64,000 nt of DNA from Armatimonadota bacterium (GTDB lineage: Bacteria > Armatimonadota > JAAZEB01), in the NCBI GenBank assembly GCA_012512265.1, contig JAAZEM010000079.1, positions 1 to 64,000 of the forward strand, given 5' to 3'. Below the pieces are notes generated by a model, which saw only the letters and a program-made list of their open reading frames with translations, was not told the origin of the DNA and searched no databases. The position numbers were made by a program, and so were the translations under genes. This document shows positions 7,292-19,578 of this stretch, in pieces. The stretch's first letter is position 1. Each line of letters opens with the position of its first letter.

Positions 7292-8587
7292 ATGCAGGTA
7301 ACTCTTGAGCAGGTAGAACCGTGCATAGTCGCAGTCACTGTTGAGGTGGATGCGGAAGCTGTACAGCAGACCATCGACCGCGTGTTCAAGGAAGTCGCGG
7401 GCAAAGTCGCCGTCCCGGGCTTCCGGAAGGGGAAGGCACCGCGAAGCATCCTCGAGCGCTTTGTGGATCAGGAGGCAGTCCGCGAGCGCGCCATCAGCCA
7501 GCTCGTGCCCGAGCATTTCGCCCAGGCGCTGAGGGAGAAGGGCGTCGAGCCTTTCGCGCCGCCTGAGGTGAGCATCGAGTCCTTTGAGGTAGGCCAGCCC
7601 CTCCGCTTCACCGCGACGGTTCCCACGCGTCCAGAGGTACGCCTCTGCGACTACCGTGACCTGCCGGTGCGGCGCCGGCGCGTCGAGATTAGCGACGCCG
7701 ACGTGGATCTCGAGTTGGACCTGCTGCGGCGCCGCCATACGGAGCTGGTGGATGCCGATGCGGAAGTGGCAGGGTCCGGGCTCGTTGCTATCGTGGACCT
7801 GGATCTCTACCGGGGCGAGCGCCACCTGAAGAAGCGGTCGCAAACCGATGTCGCTCTCGATATGGACCAGACCGATATGGTTCCGGCCTTCAATGTGGCT
7901 ATCGAGGGCGCCCGGATTGGCGAGACGCGCGAGATGCCGGTTCATTTCCCCGATGACTTCCAGGATCCCGTCCTGGCCGGCAAGGACGTCACCTTTAAGA
8001 TCACCGTCAAGGCACTCAAGACGAAGCAGGTGCCCGAGCTGAACGACGAGTTCGCGCAGAAGGTCTCCGATGTCGCAGATCTCGCCGCGCTGCGCGACCA
8101 GATTCGCCAGCAGCTTGAGGAGTCTGCCCGGGAGGTAGCCGAGCGCGAGGTGCGCGACCAGTTGGTGGAGCAGGTGGTGTCGCGCTCCGAGGTCCACTTC
8201 CCCGAGGTGCTTGTCCAGGAGCAGACCGCCGAGATGCTGCGCAGGCAGGCGAGCGAGCTGGAGCGCCAGAACCTGACGATCGATGATTTTCTGCGCAGCC
8301 GCGAGATCGATTTTCCGACCTACGAGCGTGAGCTGCGCGAGGATGCGCGCCGTCGCATCCGCACCCAGTTGGTCCTCGAGCAGATTGCAGAGCAGGAGAA
8401 GATCGAGGTGACCGACGAGGAGATCGACCAGGAGATCGAGCGCATGGCCAGCAGCGCGGGCGTCTCGTCCTCGGCGATCCGGGCTGCCTTCGAGAAGCAG
8501 AATAGCCTTGCGGGCCTGCGCACGTCGATCTTCTTCCGCAAGGTGGTCGATCTGCTCGTGCAGTCGGCGCGTATCGTCGAGGAGTGA
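7292..8587 (+). CDS. tig: trigger factor, ribosome-associated chaperone
   Basis: Cytoplasmic chaperone that binds the ribosome exit tunnel and shields nascent chains. The 431-residue protein has the N-terminal ribosome-binding domain (1-115) with the signature PGFRKGKAPRSIL, a PPIase/FKBP-like middle domain (about 150-235) and the helical substrate-binding domain. The ATG at 7292 is preceded by AGGTGAGGTG and gives the expected N-terminus MQVTLEQVEP. It opens the tig-clpP-clpX-lon cluster, a common bacterial order that couples folding of new proteins to proteolysis. Confidence 0.95.
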   Translation: MQVTLEQVEPCIVAVTVEVDAEAVQQTIDRVFKEVAGKVAVPGFRKGKAPRSILERFVDQEAVRERAISQLVPEHFAQALREKGVEPFAPPEVSIESFEVGQPLRFTATVPTRPEVRLCDYRDLPVRRRRVEISDADVDLELDLLRRRHTELVDADAEVAGSGLVAIVDLDLYRGERHLKKRSQTDVALDMDQTDMVPAFNVAIEGARIGETREMPVHFPDDFQDPVLAGKDVTFKITVKALKTKQVPELNDEFAQKVSDVADLAALRDQIRQQLEESAREVAEREVRDQLVEQVVSRSEVHFPEVLVQEQTAEMLRRQASELERQNLTIDDFLRSREIDFPTYERELREDARRRIRTQLVLEQIAEQEKIEVTDEEIDQEIERMASSAGVSSSAIRAAFEKQNSLAGLRTSIFFRKVVDLLVQSARIVEE

Positions 8588-8812
8588 GGATCGCTCCCTG
8601 AGCAGGCCCCCGCTTCGGCTCAGGGAGCTGGCGTGCCGATTGCAGGGGGCGCTGACGAGGGTCTACGGCGTGTCGTACGACCGAAGGCATCCTGGTGCCG
8701 CCGTTGGCCCCGCTCTGTCGCGAGCGGAGAAGCGTGGCGCACGCTCGGGGTGCTTGCGACGCCGTCACCAGCGCTGATCCTGTTGGAGCGTGTGTCGGGA
8801 GGGAGAACGCAG

Positions 8813-9409
8813 ATGGCCCTGGTGCCAATGGTGGTCGAGCAGACCGCGCGGGGCGAGCGTGCGTACGATATCTTCTCACGCTTGCTAAAGGACCGTATCG
8901 TCTTCGTCTACGGCCCGATTGGCGATGAGATCGCCAACCTGGTCGTCGCGCAGTTGTTGTTCCTGGAGAAGGAAGATCCGGACCGCGACATTGACCTCTA
9001 CATCAACAGCCCGGGCGGTTCCGTGACGGCGGGCATGGCCATTCTGGACACAATGCGCCATATCCAGCCCGATGTCGCGACGATCTGCGTCGGCCTGGCG
9101 GCGAGCATGGCCGCGGTTCTTCTCGCCTGTGGGGCAAAGGGCAAGCGTGCCGCGCTGCCGCATGCCAAGATCATGCTCCACCAGCCCAGCGGCGGGTTTG
9201 AGGGCACTGCCGCCGATATCGAGATTACCGCGGACCAGATCCGGAAGACGCGCCAGGAGCTGGAAACGATCATGTCCGAGGTCACCGGCCAGGATGTGGA
9301 GAAGGTGCGCCGCGATACCGACCGCGACTTCTGGATGGATGCCCAGGCCGCGCTCGAGTATGGGATCATCGATGACATTCTTCGCCCCAATCTGAAGACG
9401 CAGTCGTGA
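8813..9409 (+). CDS. clpP: ATP-dependent Clp protease proteolytic subunit
   Basis: Serine protease that forms the tetradecameric chamber served by ClpX. The 198-residue product carries the full catalytic triad at canonical positions: Ser98 in GLAASMAAV, His123 in MLHQPSGG and Asp172 in DTDRDF. The frame is open further upstream, but the ATG at 8813 has a GGGAGGGAG ribosome binding site and the normal start. The 225-bp gap after tig contains no other gene that I can support. clpX follows 206 bp later. Confidence 0.96.
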   Translation: MALVPMVVEQTARGERAYDIFSRLLKDRIVFVYGPIGDEIANLVVAQLLFLEKEDPDRDIDLYINSPGGSVTAGMAILDTMRHIQPDVATICVGLAASMAAVLLACGAKGKRAALPHAKIMLHQPSGGFEGTAADIEITADQIRKTRQELETIMSEVTGQDVEKVRRDTDRDFWMDAQAALEYGIIDDILRPNLKTQS

Positions 9410-9615
9410 GATTGGGCGCGTGATGCATCGGGCAGGAGTGCGCGTGTTGCCCCCGGGATGATGCCTGGCGGGCGCGCCGCTGTACGGCGTCCTCTTTGGA
9501 GACGTGTGCCATCGCATCCTCCAGGTATGCGGGCGAGGGGTTGATGTGAGAGCTGGCAGAGGAGCTCGCTGCCGAAAGAGCGTGCTCTTGCGCCAGGAGT
9601 TTCGGGGAGCGGGAG

Positions 9616-10863
9616 ATGTTCAACAGGCCGGGCGATGACCGGGACGAGCCACGGTGTTCCTTTTGCGGCAAGGGCCGTGACGAGATACGGCATATGGTGA
9701 CGGGCCGCGACGTTCGCATCTGCGCGGAGTGCGTCGCGGAGTGCAACCGGCTTCTCCGGCGCGGACAGCAAGAGGAGACTGCGGAGTACGTCGGGCGCAT
9801 CCCCAAGCCAAAGGAGATCTACCGCATCCTCAGCCAGTACGTGGTTGGGCAGGACCATGCCAAGCGTGTCCTCTCCGTCGCTGTCTATAACCACTTCAAG
9901 CGGATCAATGTCAACCTCCTGGATGTAGAGCTCCAGAAGAGCAACATCCTGCTGATCGGGCCCACCGGCACCGGCAAGACGCTGCTTGCCCAGACCCTGG
10001 CGCGCATCCTGAACGTGCCCTTTACCATCGCCGACGCCACCACCTTGACCGAGGCGGGCTATGTCGGCGAGGACGTGGAGAATATCCTCCTGCGGCTGAT
10101 CCAGGCTGCCGGCGGAGATACCCGCCAGGCGCAGACCGGCATCGTCTATATCGATGAGATCGATAAGATCGCGCGCAAGAGTGAAAACCCCTCCATCACC
10201 CGTGATGTCTCCGGCGAAGGCGTGCAGCAGGCCCTCCTGAAGATCTTGGAGGGTACCGTCGCCAGCGTGCCACCGCAAGGCGGGCGCAAGCACCCACAGC
10301 AGGAGTACATGCAGATCGACACCACCAACGTCCTCTTCATCTGCGGGGGGGCGTTCGATGGGTTGGAGCAGATCATCGACCGCCGCATCAGCAACCAGTC
10401 GCTCGGGTTCCGGGCGAAGGTGCAAAGCCGGCGTGAACGGCGCGTGGGCGATCTCCTCGCGCAAGTCATGCCCGAGGACCTCCTCAAGTACGGGCTCATT
10501 CCCGAGTTTATCGGCCGCGTGCCGGTCGTGGCCACCCTTCACGAATTGGACGAGGAAGCCCTCATCCGCATCCTCGTCGAGCCGCGCAACGCCCTGGTGA
10601 AGCAGTTCCAGAAGTTCTTCGCGCTCGATGGCGTGGACCTGGAGTTTACTCCGGACAGCCTGCGGGCGATTGCCGAGGAGGCGATCTCCCGAAACACCGG
10701 CGCGCGCGCCCTGCGCACCATCATCGAGGAGTTGATGGTCAACATCATGTACGAGATCCCCTCGCGCAAGGATGTGAGGAAGGTGATCGTCACCGCCGAG
10801 ACTGTCCGTTCCCATCAGGAGCCAGAGCTCATCCTCTTCGATCAAGAGCGCCGCGCCTCCTAA
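9616..10863 (+). CDS. clpX: ATP-dependent Clp protease ATP-binding subunit
   Basis: AAA+ unfoldase that delivers substrates to ClpP. The 415-residue protein opens with the four-Cys zinc finger (CSFCGKG near residues 15-21 and CAECVAEC near 38-45). Walker A is GPTGTGKT (about 116-123), and Walker B with the sensor regions and the [10 protein letters not shown] segment follow. Length and motif order match the family. The ATG at 9616 has a GGGAG site close upstream. It lies between clpP and lon. Confidence 0.96.
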   Translation: MFNRPGDDRDEPRCSFCGKGRDEIRHMVTGRDVRICAECVAECNRLLRRGQQEETAEYVGRIPKPKEIYRILSQYVVGQDHAKRVLSVAVYNHFKRINVNLLDVELQKSNILLIGPTGTGKTLLAQTLARILNVPFTIADATTLTEAGYVGEDVENILLRLIQAAGGDTRQAQTGIVYIDEIDKIARKSENPSITRDVSGEGVQQALLKILEGTVASVPPQGGRKHPQQEYMQIDTTNVLFICGGAFDGLEQIIDRRISNQSLGFRAKVQSRRERRVGDLLAQVMPEDLLKYGLIPEFIGRVPVVATLHELDEEALIRILVEPRNALVKQFQKFFALDGVDLEFTPDSLRAIAEEAISRNTGARALRTIIEELMVNIMYEIPSRKDVRKVIVTAETVRSHQEPELILFDQERRAS

Positions 10864-11184
10864 GCTGCCATGCTCCAGGGGGCTTCGCGAGTGTCTCTGG
10901 GAGACCACCGTCTGCTGTCGCCAGCGACCAGTGGCGCCACCCGCGACAGGTCGTTTTGGGGACACTCTGACCCTCCCCGGCAGGGCCGGGAGCTCCTTCG
11001 CACGATCGGGCGCGGCTCCTGCGCCCCTACCAGCCATGCCTGCCGCGCGGTGCGCGGCAACTCGTCTTGAGATCGCAGTCCAGCGAACCGGCTACCGGAG
11101 CGCCCCTTCCGAGGGGGCAGGAAATGCTGGCTCCTGTAGCCAACTCTCAATCGTCGGATAGCCATAAGGAGAACTCGTGCGTTC
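10864..11184. other. gene-free clpX-lon intergenic region with a perfect hairpin
   Basis: No gene is visible in these 321 bp. TGCCGCGC (11041-11048) and GCGCGGCA (11052-11059) form a perfect 8-bp hairpin with a 3-nt loop. A second hairpin (CCCCTT/AGGGG, about 11102-11117) follows. There is no T-run. No CIRCE element or clear promoter was recognised, so regulation of lon cannot be read here. Confidence 0.45.
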
Positions 11185-13566
<2,382 letters not shown>

Positions 13567-13574
13567 GAAGAGCC

Positions 13575-15602
13575 GTGACCCGAGAGCAGAAACCAGAGAC
13601 CACGCAACGACATGATACCGGAACCGCCGGGCAGCCGCGCGGACCCCGCGTGCTTTGGCGTTCCGGTGCGATGATCCTTGCCGTGCTGGCGGCGCTGGTG
13701 CTCGTCTTCTCAAGCACCGGGTGTCGGAAGGAACCCGCCGATCAGGAGCTGCCGCAGGCGAAACTCGTTTCGGAGGACCCCTGGCTGCTCGCCATCAAGG
13801 AGTTTGGAGAGGCGCGCGCCTATCTGGGGAATGGCTACCTGGGGGTGAACGCCTCGCAGGAGGGCCTGGGCTTCGACCGCGAGGAGCAGCTCCCGACGTT
13901 CATCTCCGGGCATTATGTGAATGAGAGCTTTGCTCCCGGTCCGGCCTGGGCGGCGCCGAATCTGAGCATCGACGGCCAGCGCGTCACCGCCGCCGAAGCG
14001 CGTTCCTACGAGCAGACGTTCGACCTGCGCCGGGGTGTCCTGGTGACGCGCTATGTCTGGCGCGGCAAGCCGCGGACCGAGGTGGAGATCACCCTCTTCC
14101 CGGCGCGGCATGATCCTCATCTGGGCGTGATTCAGGTGGCGCTGACGCCTGCCCGGCAGGCCCGCGTCTCTCTGGATGCGGTGGCCCCTACCGAAGGCTG
14201 CGCGGTTGCCCTGGTGGATCGTCAGGCCGATGGCACCCCGGCCTCTTTTCCGGGCGAAATCGAGCTTGCAGCCCGGCAGCGCTGGGTGCTGACGCGGTAT
14301 GTGGGGATCTGCGCGGTGCGCGACTCGGCCGATCCGCAGGCGACAGCGCGCCAGAGCGCCGAAGCGGCCGCCAGCGCGGGCTTCGACGCCGTCCTCCGCC
14401 AGCACACCGAGGCGTGGGAGCGGCTGTGGGCGCGCGACATCGTCATCGAGGGTGACCCTGCCGCGCAGCAGGTGGTGAACGCCCTTCGCTACTACCTCCT
14501 GGCGAGCGTGCGCGAGGGGCGCGCCGACAGCGTGCCGCCGATGGGGCTCTCCAGCAGCATCTATCAGGGGCATATCTTCTGGGACGCCGATGTGTGGGTT
14601 TTCCCCGCCCTGGTGGCCCAGTATCCGGAACTGGCCCGCTCGGTCGTCGAATACCGCTATCGCACGCTTCCCGCCGCGATGGAGAACGCGCGCAAGCAAG
14701 GGTTTCGCGGCGCGGACTACGCCTGGGAGTCGGCGGAGAGTGGCAAGGAGACCGTCTCCGGCGAGTTCTCGAGGGGCCGGCACGTCAACGCCGGCGTCGC
14801 CCTGGCGCAATGGCAGTACTACCTCTGGACGGGCGACCGTGACTGGTTGCGCACGCGCGGGCTGCCGGTGCTTCGCGCCACCGCGGACTACTGGGTGAGC
14901 CGCGTCTGGTATAACCAGCCGGCGGATCGCTACGAGATTCTGGACGTGATGGGGCCCGACGAGGTCCGCGGCCCCGTGGACAACAACGCCTGGACCAACT
15001 CGATGGCCCAGCTCAACCTGGATGCGGCGGCACGAGCGGCCGAGATTGTCGGGGGCCCAGGCGATCCGCGCTGGCGCGCCGTGGCGAAGAAGCTGTGGAT
15101 CCCGTTCGATGCCACCGAGGGGCGCTACGTCCAGTGCGGGGCGCCGGACCAACGGGGCCACAAGCAGGCGGATTGCGAGCTGCTCCTCTACCCGCGCCGG
15201 CTGAGGATGGCCGAGGAAGTGGCCGCGCGCACGTTTGATCACTACAAGGCGAGCGTGAGCCAGTATGGCCCGGCGATGACCACCTCGATCTACGCGACCA
15301 TCGCGGCGCAGCTCGGGCGCGCGGAGGAGGCGGGGAAGCACTTCAAGGAGTCGTACGAGCCGTTCCTCCTGCCGCCCTACTACCTCTACAGCGAGAAGCG
15401 CACCTCGCCGCGCCCGTGCTTTGTCACCGGCGTGGCCGGCACCCTCCAGGCGATTCTCTACGGCTTCGCGGGCATGGAGCCGACTGAGGATGGCCTGCGC
15501 ACGAAGTTCCTTCTCCCCCCCGGCTGGGAACGCCTCAAGATCACGGGGATCCAGTGGCGTGGAGAGACGCGTGACCTCGACAGCTACCGGCGCGGGCCGT
15601 GA
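13575..15602 (+). CDS. GH65-family lipoprotein glycosidase
   Basis: Family GH65 comprises disaccharide phosphorylases and hydrolases with an (alpha/alpha)6 barrel. The 675-residue product shows an N-terminal beta-sandwich, GHIFWDADVWVFPALV near residues 334-349 and GPDEVRGPVDNNAWTN near 459-474; the Glu of GPDE is the family's general acid. A hydrophobic stretch ending in FSSTGC, a lipobox, predicts export and lipid anchoring, unusual for phosphorylases. A hydrolase similar to the acid trehalase/PGGHG branch is therefore more likely. The GTG at 13575 gives a long basic n-region. The ATG at 13671, right before the hydrophobic core, is an alternative. It follows lon by 8 bp but is functionally unrelated. 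Confidence 0.85.
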   Translation: MTREQKPETTQRHDTGTAGQPRGPRVLWRSGAMILAVLAALVLVFSSTGCRKEPADQELPQAKLVSEDPWLLAIKEFGEARAYLGNGYLGVNASQEGLGFDREEQLPTFISGHYVNESFAPGPAWAAPNLSIDGQRVTAAEARSYEQTFDLRRGVLVTRYVWRGKPRTEVEITLFPARHDPHLGVIQVALTPARQARVSLDAVAPTEGCAVALVDRQADGTPASFPGEIELAARQRWVLTRYVGICAVRDSADPQATARQSAEAAASAGFDAVLRQHTEAWERLWARDIVIEGDPAAQQVVNALRYYLLASVREGRADSVPPMGLSSSIYQGHIFWDADVWVFPALVAQYPELARSVVEYRYRTLPAAMENARKQGFRGADYAWESAESGKETVSGEFSRGRHVNAGVALAQWQYYLWTGDRDWLRTRGLPVLRATADYWVSRVWYNQPADRYEILDVMGPDEVRGPVDNNAWTNSMAQLNLDAAARAAEIVGGPGDPRWRAVAKKLWIPFDATEGRYVQCGAPDQRGHKQADCELLLYPRRLRMAEEVAARTFDHYKASVSQYGPAMTTSIYATIAAQLGRAEEAGKHFKESYEPFLLPPYYLYSEKRTSPRPCFVTGVAGTLQAILYGFAGMEPTEDGLRTKFLLPPGWERLKITGIQWRGETRDLDSYRRGP

Positions 15603-15644
15603 TCACGCCTCGGCAGGGCGAGAGGGAACGCTTCGCGCTGGCGG

Positions 15645-16655
15645 CTATGATCGCGCGGCGGTGGCGAAGGCGCGCACGTTGGCGGCCGGGGTTGCCGGGG
15701 GAATGTCGCATCCGGTGGAGAGAATCCATTGCGTGCCGGTGACGCTGGCACGCAGCGCCGCCGTGACCGTCTCAATCGCCTCCGGGGTGCCAAAGCGCAG
15801 GAGCGACGCCGGATCGAGGTTGCCGCGCAGGGCGATGCGCCCGCAGGCGCGCGCCAGCGCCGCTTCGGGGGTGACCTGGTAATCCACATCCATGAAATCG
15901 GCTCCCGTGGAGATGATATCCTCGATGATGGGCGTGATGTCGCCACAGATGTGGATGCCTACGGCCTGCCACCCGGCGTCCTTCAGCCGCCCGATGAGCG
16001 CGCGGTGTCGGGGCAACACGAGCCGGCGGTAAAGCGCGGGCGAGATGAAGTTGGGCGAGCAGGTTGCCTCTCCGAGGATCAGGCCGTGGGCGCCGGTGGC
16101 CAAGAGCTGCTTCCCGAGGTGCAGCGCCGTCTCCGCGGTGAAATCGAGGATCGCCTCTACTTCCCTGGGATGGTCTATCGTGTCCAATAGAATCTGCTCG
16201 ACGCCGCGGAGCTGCGCTGCCGCGAGGAGCGGTCCGCGGAGAGTGGCCAGGACGAATCCCTCGTCGCCCAGGGAGGACACGACGCGCGCCACCGCCTCGA
16301 AGAAGAGCGGCATGCGGCCTCCTTGAGAGGGATCGATGGCGCGCAGGGCATCCAGTCGGCGCAGGTCGGCGAGGAGATACTCGCGCAGGATCGGCGGCCC
16401 ATCGGCGGGCTGCTCCACGCGCGCGCCGAACGCCTCCGCCTCGGCGGTCACGCCGGAGGAGAGCTGCACCCCATCGAATCCGAACTCCCGACAACCCTCG
16501 ACCATCACCCGGGCCATCGTCTCGGCGGAGCTGAAGAAGTCGCCGAGGGGCACGCCAAGTATCGTGGCAAACCCCGTGTGCAGGATGGGGAGCACCGGGA
16601 GCCGGTCGATGCTCTCGCCCGCGAGGGTGCAGGCCACGCGCTCTCTGCCTGTCAT
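15645..16655 (-). CDS. uroporphyrinogen decarboxylase-family protein, MtaA-like
   Basis: The 336-residue protein has the URO-D TIM-barrel fold. It keeps the zinc triad of cobamide-dependent methyltransferases such as MtaA: His235 and Cys237 in IHICGD, and Cys316 in STGCDIPP. It is thus probably a methyl-transfer enzyme rather than heme-pathway HemE; the methyl donor is unknown. It lies in a leftward group with an exported glycosidase-like protein, a DinB protein and a second URO-D-family protein. In related bacteria URO-D relatives often sit in sugar-catabolic clusters, but their role is not established. Confidence 0.8.
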   Translation of the reverse strand: MTGRERVACTLAGESIDRLPVLPILHTGFATILGVPLGDFFSSAETMARVMVEGCREFGFDGVQLSSGVTAEAEAFGARVEQPADGPPILREYLLADLRRLDALRAIDPSQGGRMPLFFEAVARVVSSLGDEGFVLATLRGPLLAAAQLRGVEQILLDTIDHPREVEAILDFTAETALHLGKQLLATGAHGLILGEATCSPNFISPALYRRLVLPRHRALIGRLKDAGWQAVGIHICGDITPIIEDIISTGADFMDVDYQVTPEAALARACGRIALRGNLDPASLLRFGTPEAIETVTAALRASVTGTQWILSTGCDIPPATPAANVRAFATAARS

Positions 16656-16746
16656 GGGTTCTTCTTTCTCGGGTCGTGTGAAGAGCGCCCGCCGGCATTT
16701 CTCTGGCGGGCGCTCGTAACTCCAGCGAAGCGTGCCGGAGGATGGG

Positions 16747-19077
16747 TTATTTGCTGACCAGCTCCAGTACCTGCACCTCGAGCGGCGCCAGCTTCCCGGT
16801 GAGTTTCCCTGCTTGCAGGGTCAGGGTTGGCTCTTGGCCGGGCAGGAACGCCTTGATGGTCGTTCCTGCGCCTGTCGGCAGTTGGATGGCGACCTCACGC
16901 GGCTCCTTCTGTGAGGTGCTCACGACACAGAGGATGCGGCGCTCGCCGAGCTGCCAGATGCCGGCCACCATATCCGGCTGCGCCACTTCCAGCGTGCGCA
17001 ACGTGCCGTCTAGGAGGAACGGGCGCAGGCGCTCGATCTCCGGGGGCAGGGTTTTCATCTCTGCCCAGAGCTGCGGGTGTTTCGAGACATCGAAGCCCTG
17101 ATCGGCGTAAGTGTAGTAGATAATCCCCTTGACCCCGGCGAGGAGCGCCTGGTAGGTCATGTTGCGGCATTCCGCGAAGGTGGGCACGCGCCAGGGCCCC
17201 TTCTCGTAGCCGAAGCACTGCAGGACTCCCCAGATGGGCCGGCCGTGCTTCGCGGCCTCCTGCCGCGCGGAGGTGAGGCTCTGGGTTACCAGAGAGATGG
17301 GCGATTTCGGAATAGGATACGGATCCGGCGCGATGATCTCCGCGCACCCCGCATAGCGCTCGTACGTCGAAGGCACGCACAGCACCATGTAAGTCGGGTG
17401 GTCGGGATCCGCACGCTTGAACCGGTCGTACCGGGCGAGCATCTCCGCGGGCGAGACACCGCTCCCGTCCGGCTCGTCGCCCGGGTTCCAGGCCAGCACC
17501 GCCGGGTGGTCGCGGTAGCGCATGATCACCTGGATCGGATCCACCCCAAACTCGGTGATGACGCGCACGCCGAGCTTCTCCGCTTCGCTGAGAAACGGCT
17601 CCCACTCGTCCAGCTGCTTGATTCCCGCATGGACCGTGTTGAATCCGCCCGCGGCGATATCGCGCAGGAAGGCGAGGCGCTGCTCCGCCGTGAACGGCCA
17701 CGAGACGTGGTACCACCCGAAGGGGAAGAACGGCTTCTCATCGACCAGCAGCGTGCCATCCTCGCGCGAGCGCACCTTTGCCGGCCGGTGGCGGTAGAAC
17801 ACCTCCTCCGTGGTGCCCAAGACCGTGTTGCCGCGCACCAGGCGCAGCGTGGCTTTGTGCTCTCCGAGCGGAAGCGCGGAGACATCGACGATGTAGCTGC
17901 CGGCTGCCTCGGCCGGTTCCCACCGCCGGGCCACCTGACCATCCAGGAGCAGCTCTGCGGCGCACTTGGCGAGGTCAACGCCCGCGTCCGGTACGATAGT
18001 GGCGGAGAAGGGGAGCGTGGTGGCCGGCGGATAGAGGTGCCGGTCCGGGATCGTCATCGCGAGCATCGGGGGCACCGCAGCCGTGCGCTGCATGGTGAGC
18101 AGCGTCTTCTCGCCACTCATGATGTCGATGGCGAGGCGCTGGCTTCCGCGGCGGGTGACCGTGTAGGGGAGCGAGAAGCGGGCGGAGGCACCAGGAGCGG
18201 CCGTCGCAGTCAGTTGCGCCACCTGGTCGGGCGCCTCCTTGTCGTAGCCGATGCGGAGCACGGCGCGGTACGTCGCCGCCTCTTTGCCCGTGTTGCGCAG
18301 TTCCAGGGTGGCCTGTCGGGGACCGGGCAGCGCGGCGCCCGCGTTGAAGGCGGTCACCGCGACTCCGGCACGCAATCCGAGGACGCGCGTCCAGAGGTTC
18401 TCCAGCAGGCCCTTGGCGAGCGCCTGGTTGGCATCACCGCGGAGCGCGAAGTAGCTGGTGACGGCGACGCACCCCTTGCCCACATCGCGTGTGGCGAAGA
18501 GGCTCTTCTTATCCGCGCAGGTGACCAGGGAACGCCAGCCATCGCCCCAGGCATCGATGTGCGCCCAAATACTTCGGGTCTTGAAGAGTGGCGGGAGCTC
18601 GTGCGGCACGTGGAGCAGGGGATCGGTCGGATCGCACTCGATGGCGCGCGAGCCGCCGTGCTTCTTTGTATAGGGCGCGCAGCCCGCGGTGCGCAGCATG
18701 AAGTCGGGCCCTAGGCGGCTCATCCAGAGGTCGAGCACGGAGTCGTAGCTGGCATCAACGATCAGGATCCCGCCGCCGCGCTCCAGGAAGCGCAGCCACG
18801 CCTCCTTATACGGCGCCATATCCTGCGGCTGCTCGTAGTTGGCCACGCTCGTGGCCACGATCAGGTCAAACTCGTCGAGGCGACCGATCCACTGGGCCAC
18901 CTCCCGGTTGTGCAGCTTCTCGGAGGGCCACCCCAGCGTCTTGAGATGCTGGTCAAACTCATTCTTGAACGAGGCGTTGCTCCAGGAGCTGTAGAGAACG
19001 CCGACTTTCGGCGCTGCCTCGACAGGCGAAACGGCGCACAGCGCGCAGAGGACGGCAGCCAGATAGCAGAGTCTCAT
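16747..19077 (-). CDS. exported glycoside hydrolase-like protein with N-terminal GATase/ThuA-like domain
   Basis: The 776-residue product begins with a signal peptide (to about residue 21). Residues about 22-230 resemble the class I amidotransferase/ThuA-like fold (FLERGGGILIVDAS). An Ig-like middle region (about 235-430) follows, then a TIM-barrel of GH2/GH5 type (about 430-690): PFFPFGWYHVSW, then AWNPGDEPDGSG with a candidate acid Glu, as in the NDE-type motif. A small beta-domain closes it. I cannot assign a substrate. Its stop lies 91 bp before the MtaA-like gene on the same strand. The ATG at 19077 is preceded by AGAGGGAGG on the minus strand. Confidence 0.7.
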   Translation of the reverse strand: MRLCYLAAVLCALCAVSPVEAAPKVGVLYSSWSNASFKNEFDQHLKTLGWPSEKLHNREVAQWIGRLDEFDLIVATSVANYEQPQDMAPYKEAWLRFLERGGGILIVDASYDSVLDLWMSRLGPDFMLRTAGCAPYTKKHGGSRAIECDPTDPLLHVPHELPPLFKTRSIWAHIDAWGDGWRSLVTCADKKSLFATRDVGKGCVAVTSYFALRGDANQALAKGLLENLWTRVLGLRAGVAVTAFNAGAALPGPRQATLELRNTGKEAATYRAVLRIGYDKEAPDQVAQLTATAAPGASARFSLPYTVTRRGSQRLAIDIMSGEKTLLTMQRTAAVPPMLAMTIPDRHLYPPATTLPFSATIVPDAGVDLAKCAAELLLDGQVARRWEPAEAAGSYIVDVSALPLGEHKATLRLVRGNTVLGTTEEVFYRHRPAKVRSREDGTLLVDEKPFFPFGWYHVSWPFTAEQRLAFLRDIAAGGFNTVHAGIKQLDEWEPFLSEAEKLGVRVITEFGVDPIQVIMRYRDHPAVLAWNPGDEPDGSGVSPAEMLARYDRFKRADPDHPTYMVLCVPSTYERYAGCAEIIAPDPYPIPKSPISLVTQSLTSARQEAAKHGRPIWGVLQCFGYEKGPWRVPTFAECRNMTYQALLAGVKGIIYYTYADQGFDVSKHPQLWAEMKTLPPEIERLRPFLLDGTLRTLEVAQPDMVAGIWQLGERRILCVVSTSQKEPREVAIQLPTGAGTTIKAFLPGQEPTLTLQAGKLTGKLAPLEVQVLELVSK

Positions 19078-19090
19078 GGGTTACCTCCCT

Positions 19091-19567
19091 CTAGAAGTGG
19101 AGCTCGTGGTCTCCCCAGATCGTCTGCAGGTAATCAATCTGCGCGGCGTGCTGGCCCATGTGCGAGCCGAACAGCGTCAGGAAAAAGCTCATCGGCGCCT
19201 TGAGGAAAGGCGTCTCCACCATCTTGTCGATCTGATCCGGCTTCACCTGATCGAGCGCAGCGAGGACAGTCTCGGTGCTCTCTTCGATGAGTTGGATAGC
19301 TGCCTCGCGGGTGGTGATCGCCTTCTCGGCGGCTTCCCCCATCGCCAGGAGCTCGGCGGGGTCGTTGGTGGGCAGGGCCTCTCCCGCGATCGCCCCGGCG
19401 AGCGTCTGGTTGGTGACGCCTACGTGCGCCGCGATGCGCAGTGCGCTAAGGGCTGTCGGCGAGGGCGTCCACGTCAGCTTGTCATCCGGCACAAAAGCGA
19501 AGGTGTTCAGGAAGCGGCTCTTTCCTTCACGGGTCCACTGCTTTGCTTGCTCGATTGGGTCGATCAT
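19091..19567 (-). CDS. DinB-like four-helix protein
   Basis: The 158-residue protein starts at 19567 after AAGGAGAG. It shows the DinB/YfiT-type helical bundle pattern with spaced His residues that could bind metal: AAHVG near residue 48 and GSHMGQHAAQIDYLQ near 135-149. Family members include thiol-dependent transferases and damage-inducible proteins; the substrate is unknown. It sits between an exported glycosidase-like gene (13 bp) and a URO-D-family gene (11 bp), so all three are probably co-transcribed. Confidence 0.75.
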   Translation of the reverse strand: MIDPIEQAKQWTREGKSRFLNTFAFVPDDKLTWTPSPTALSALRIAAHVGVTNQTLAGAIAGEALPTNDPAELLAMGEAAEKAITTREAAIQLIEESTETVLAALDQVKPDQIDKMVETPFLKAPMSFFLTLFGSHMGQHAAQIDYLQTIWGDHELHF

Positions 19568-19578
19568 TGTTCTCTCCT

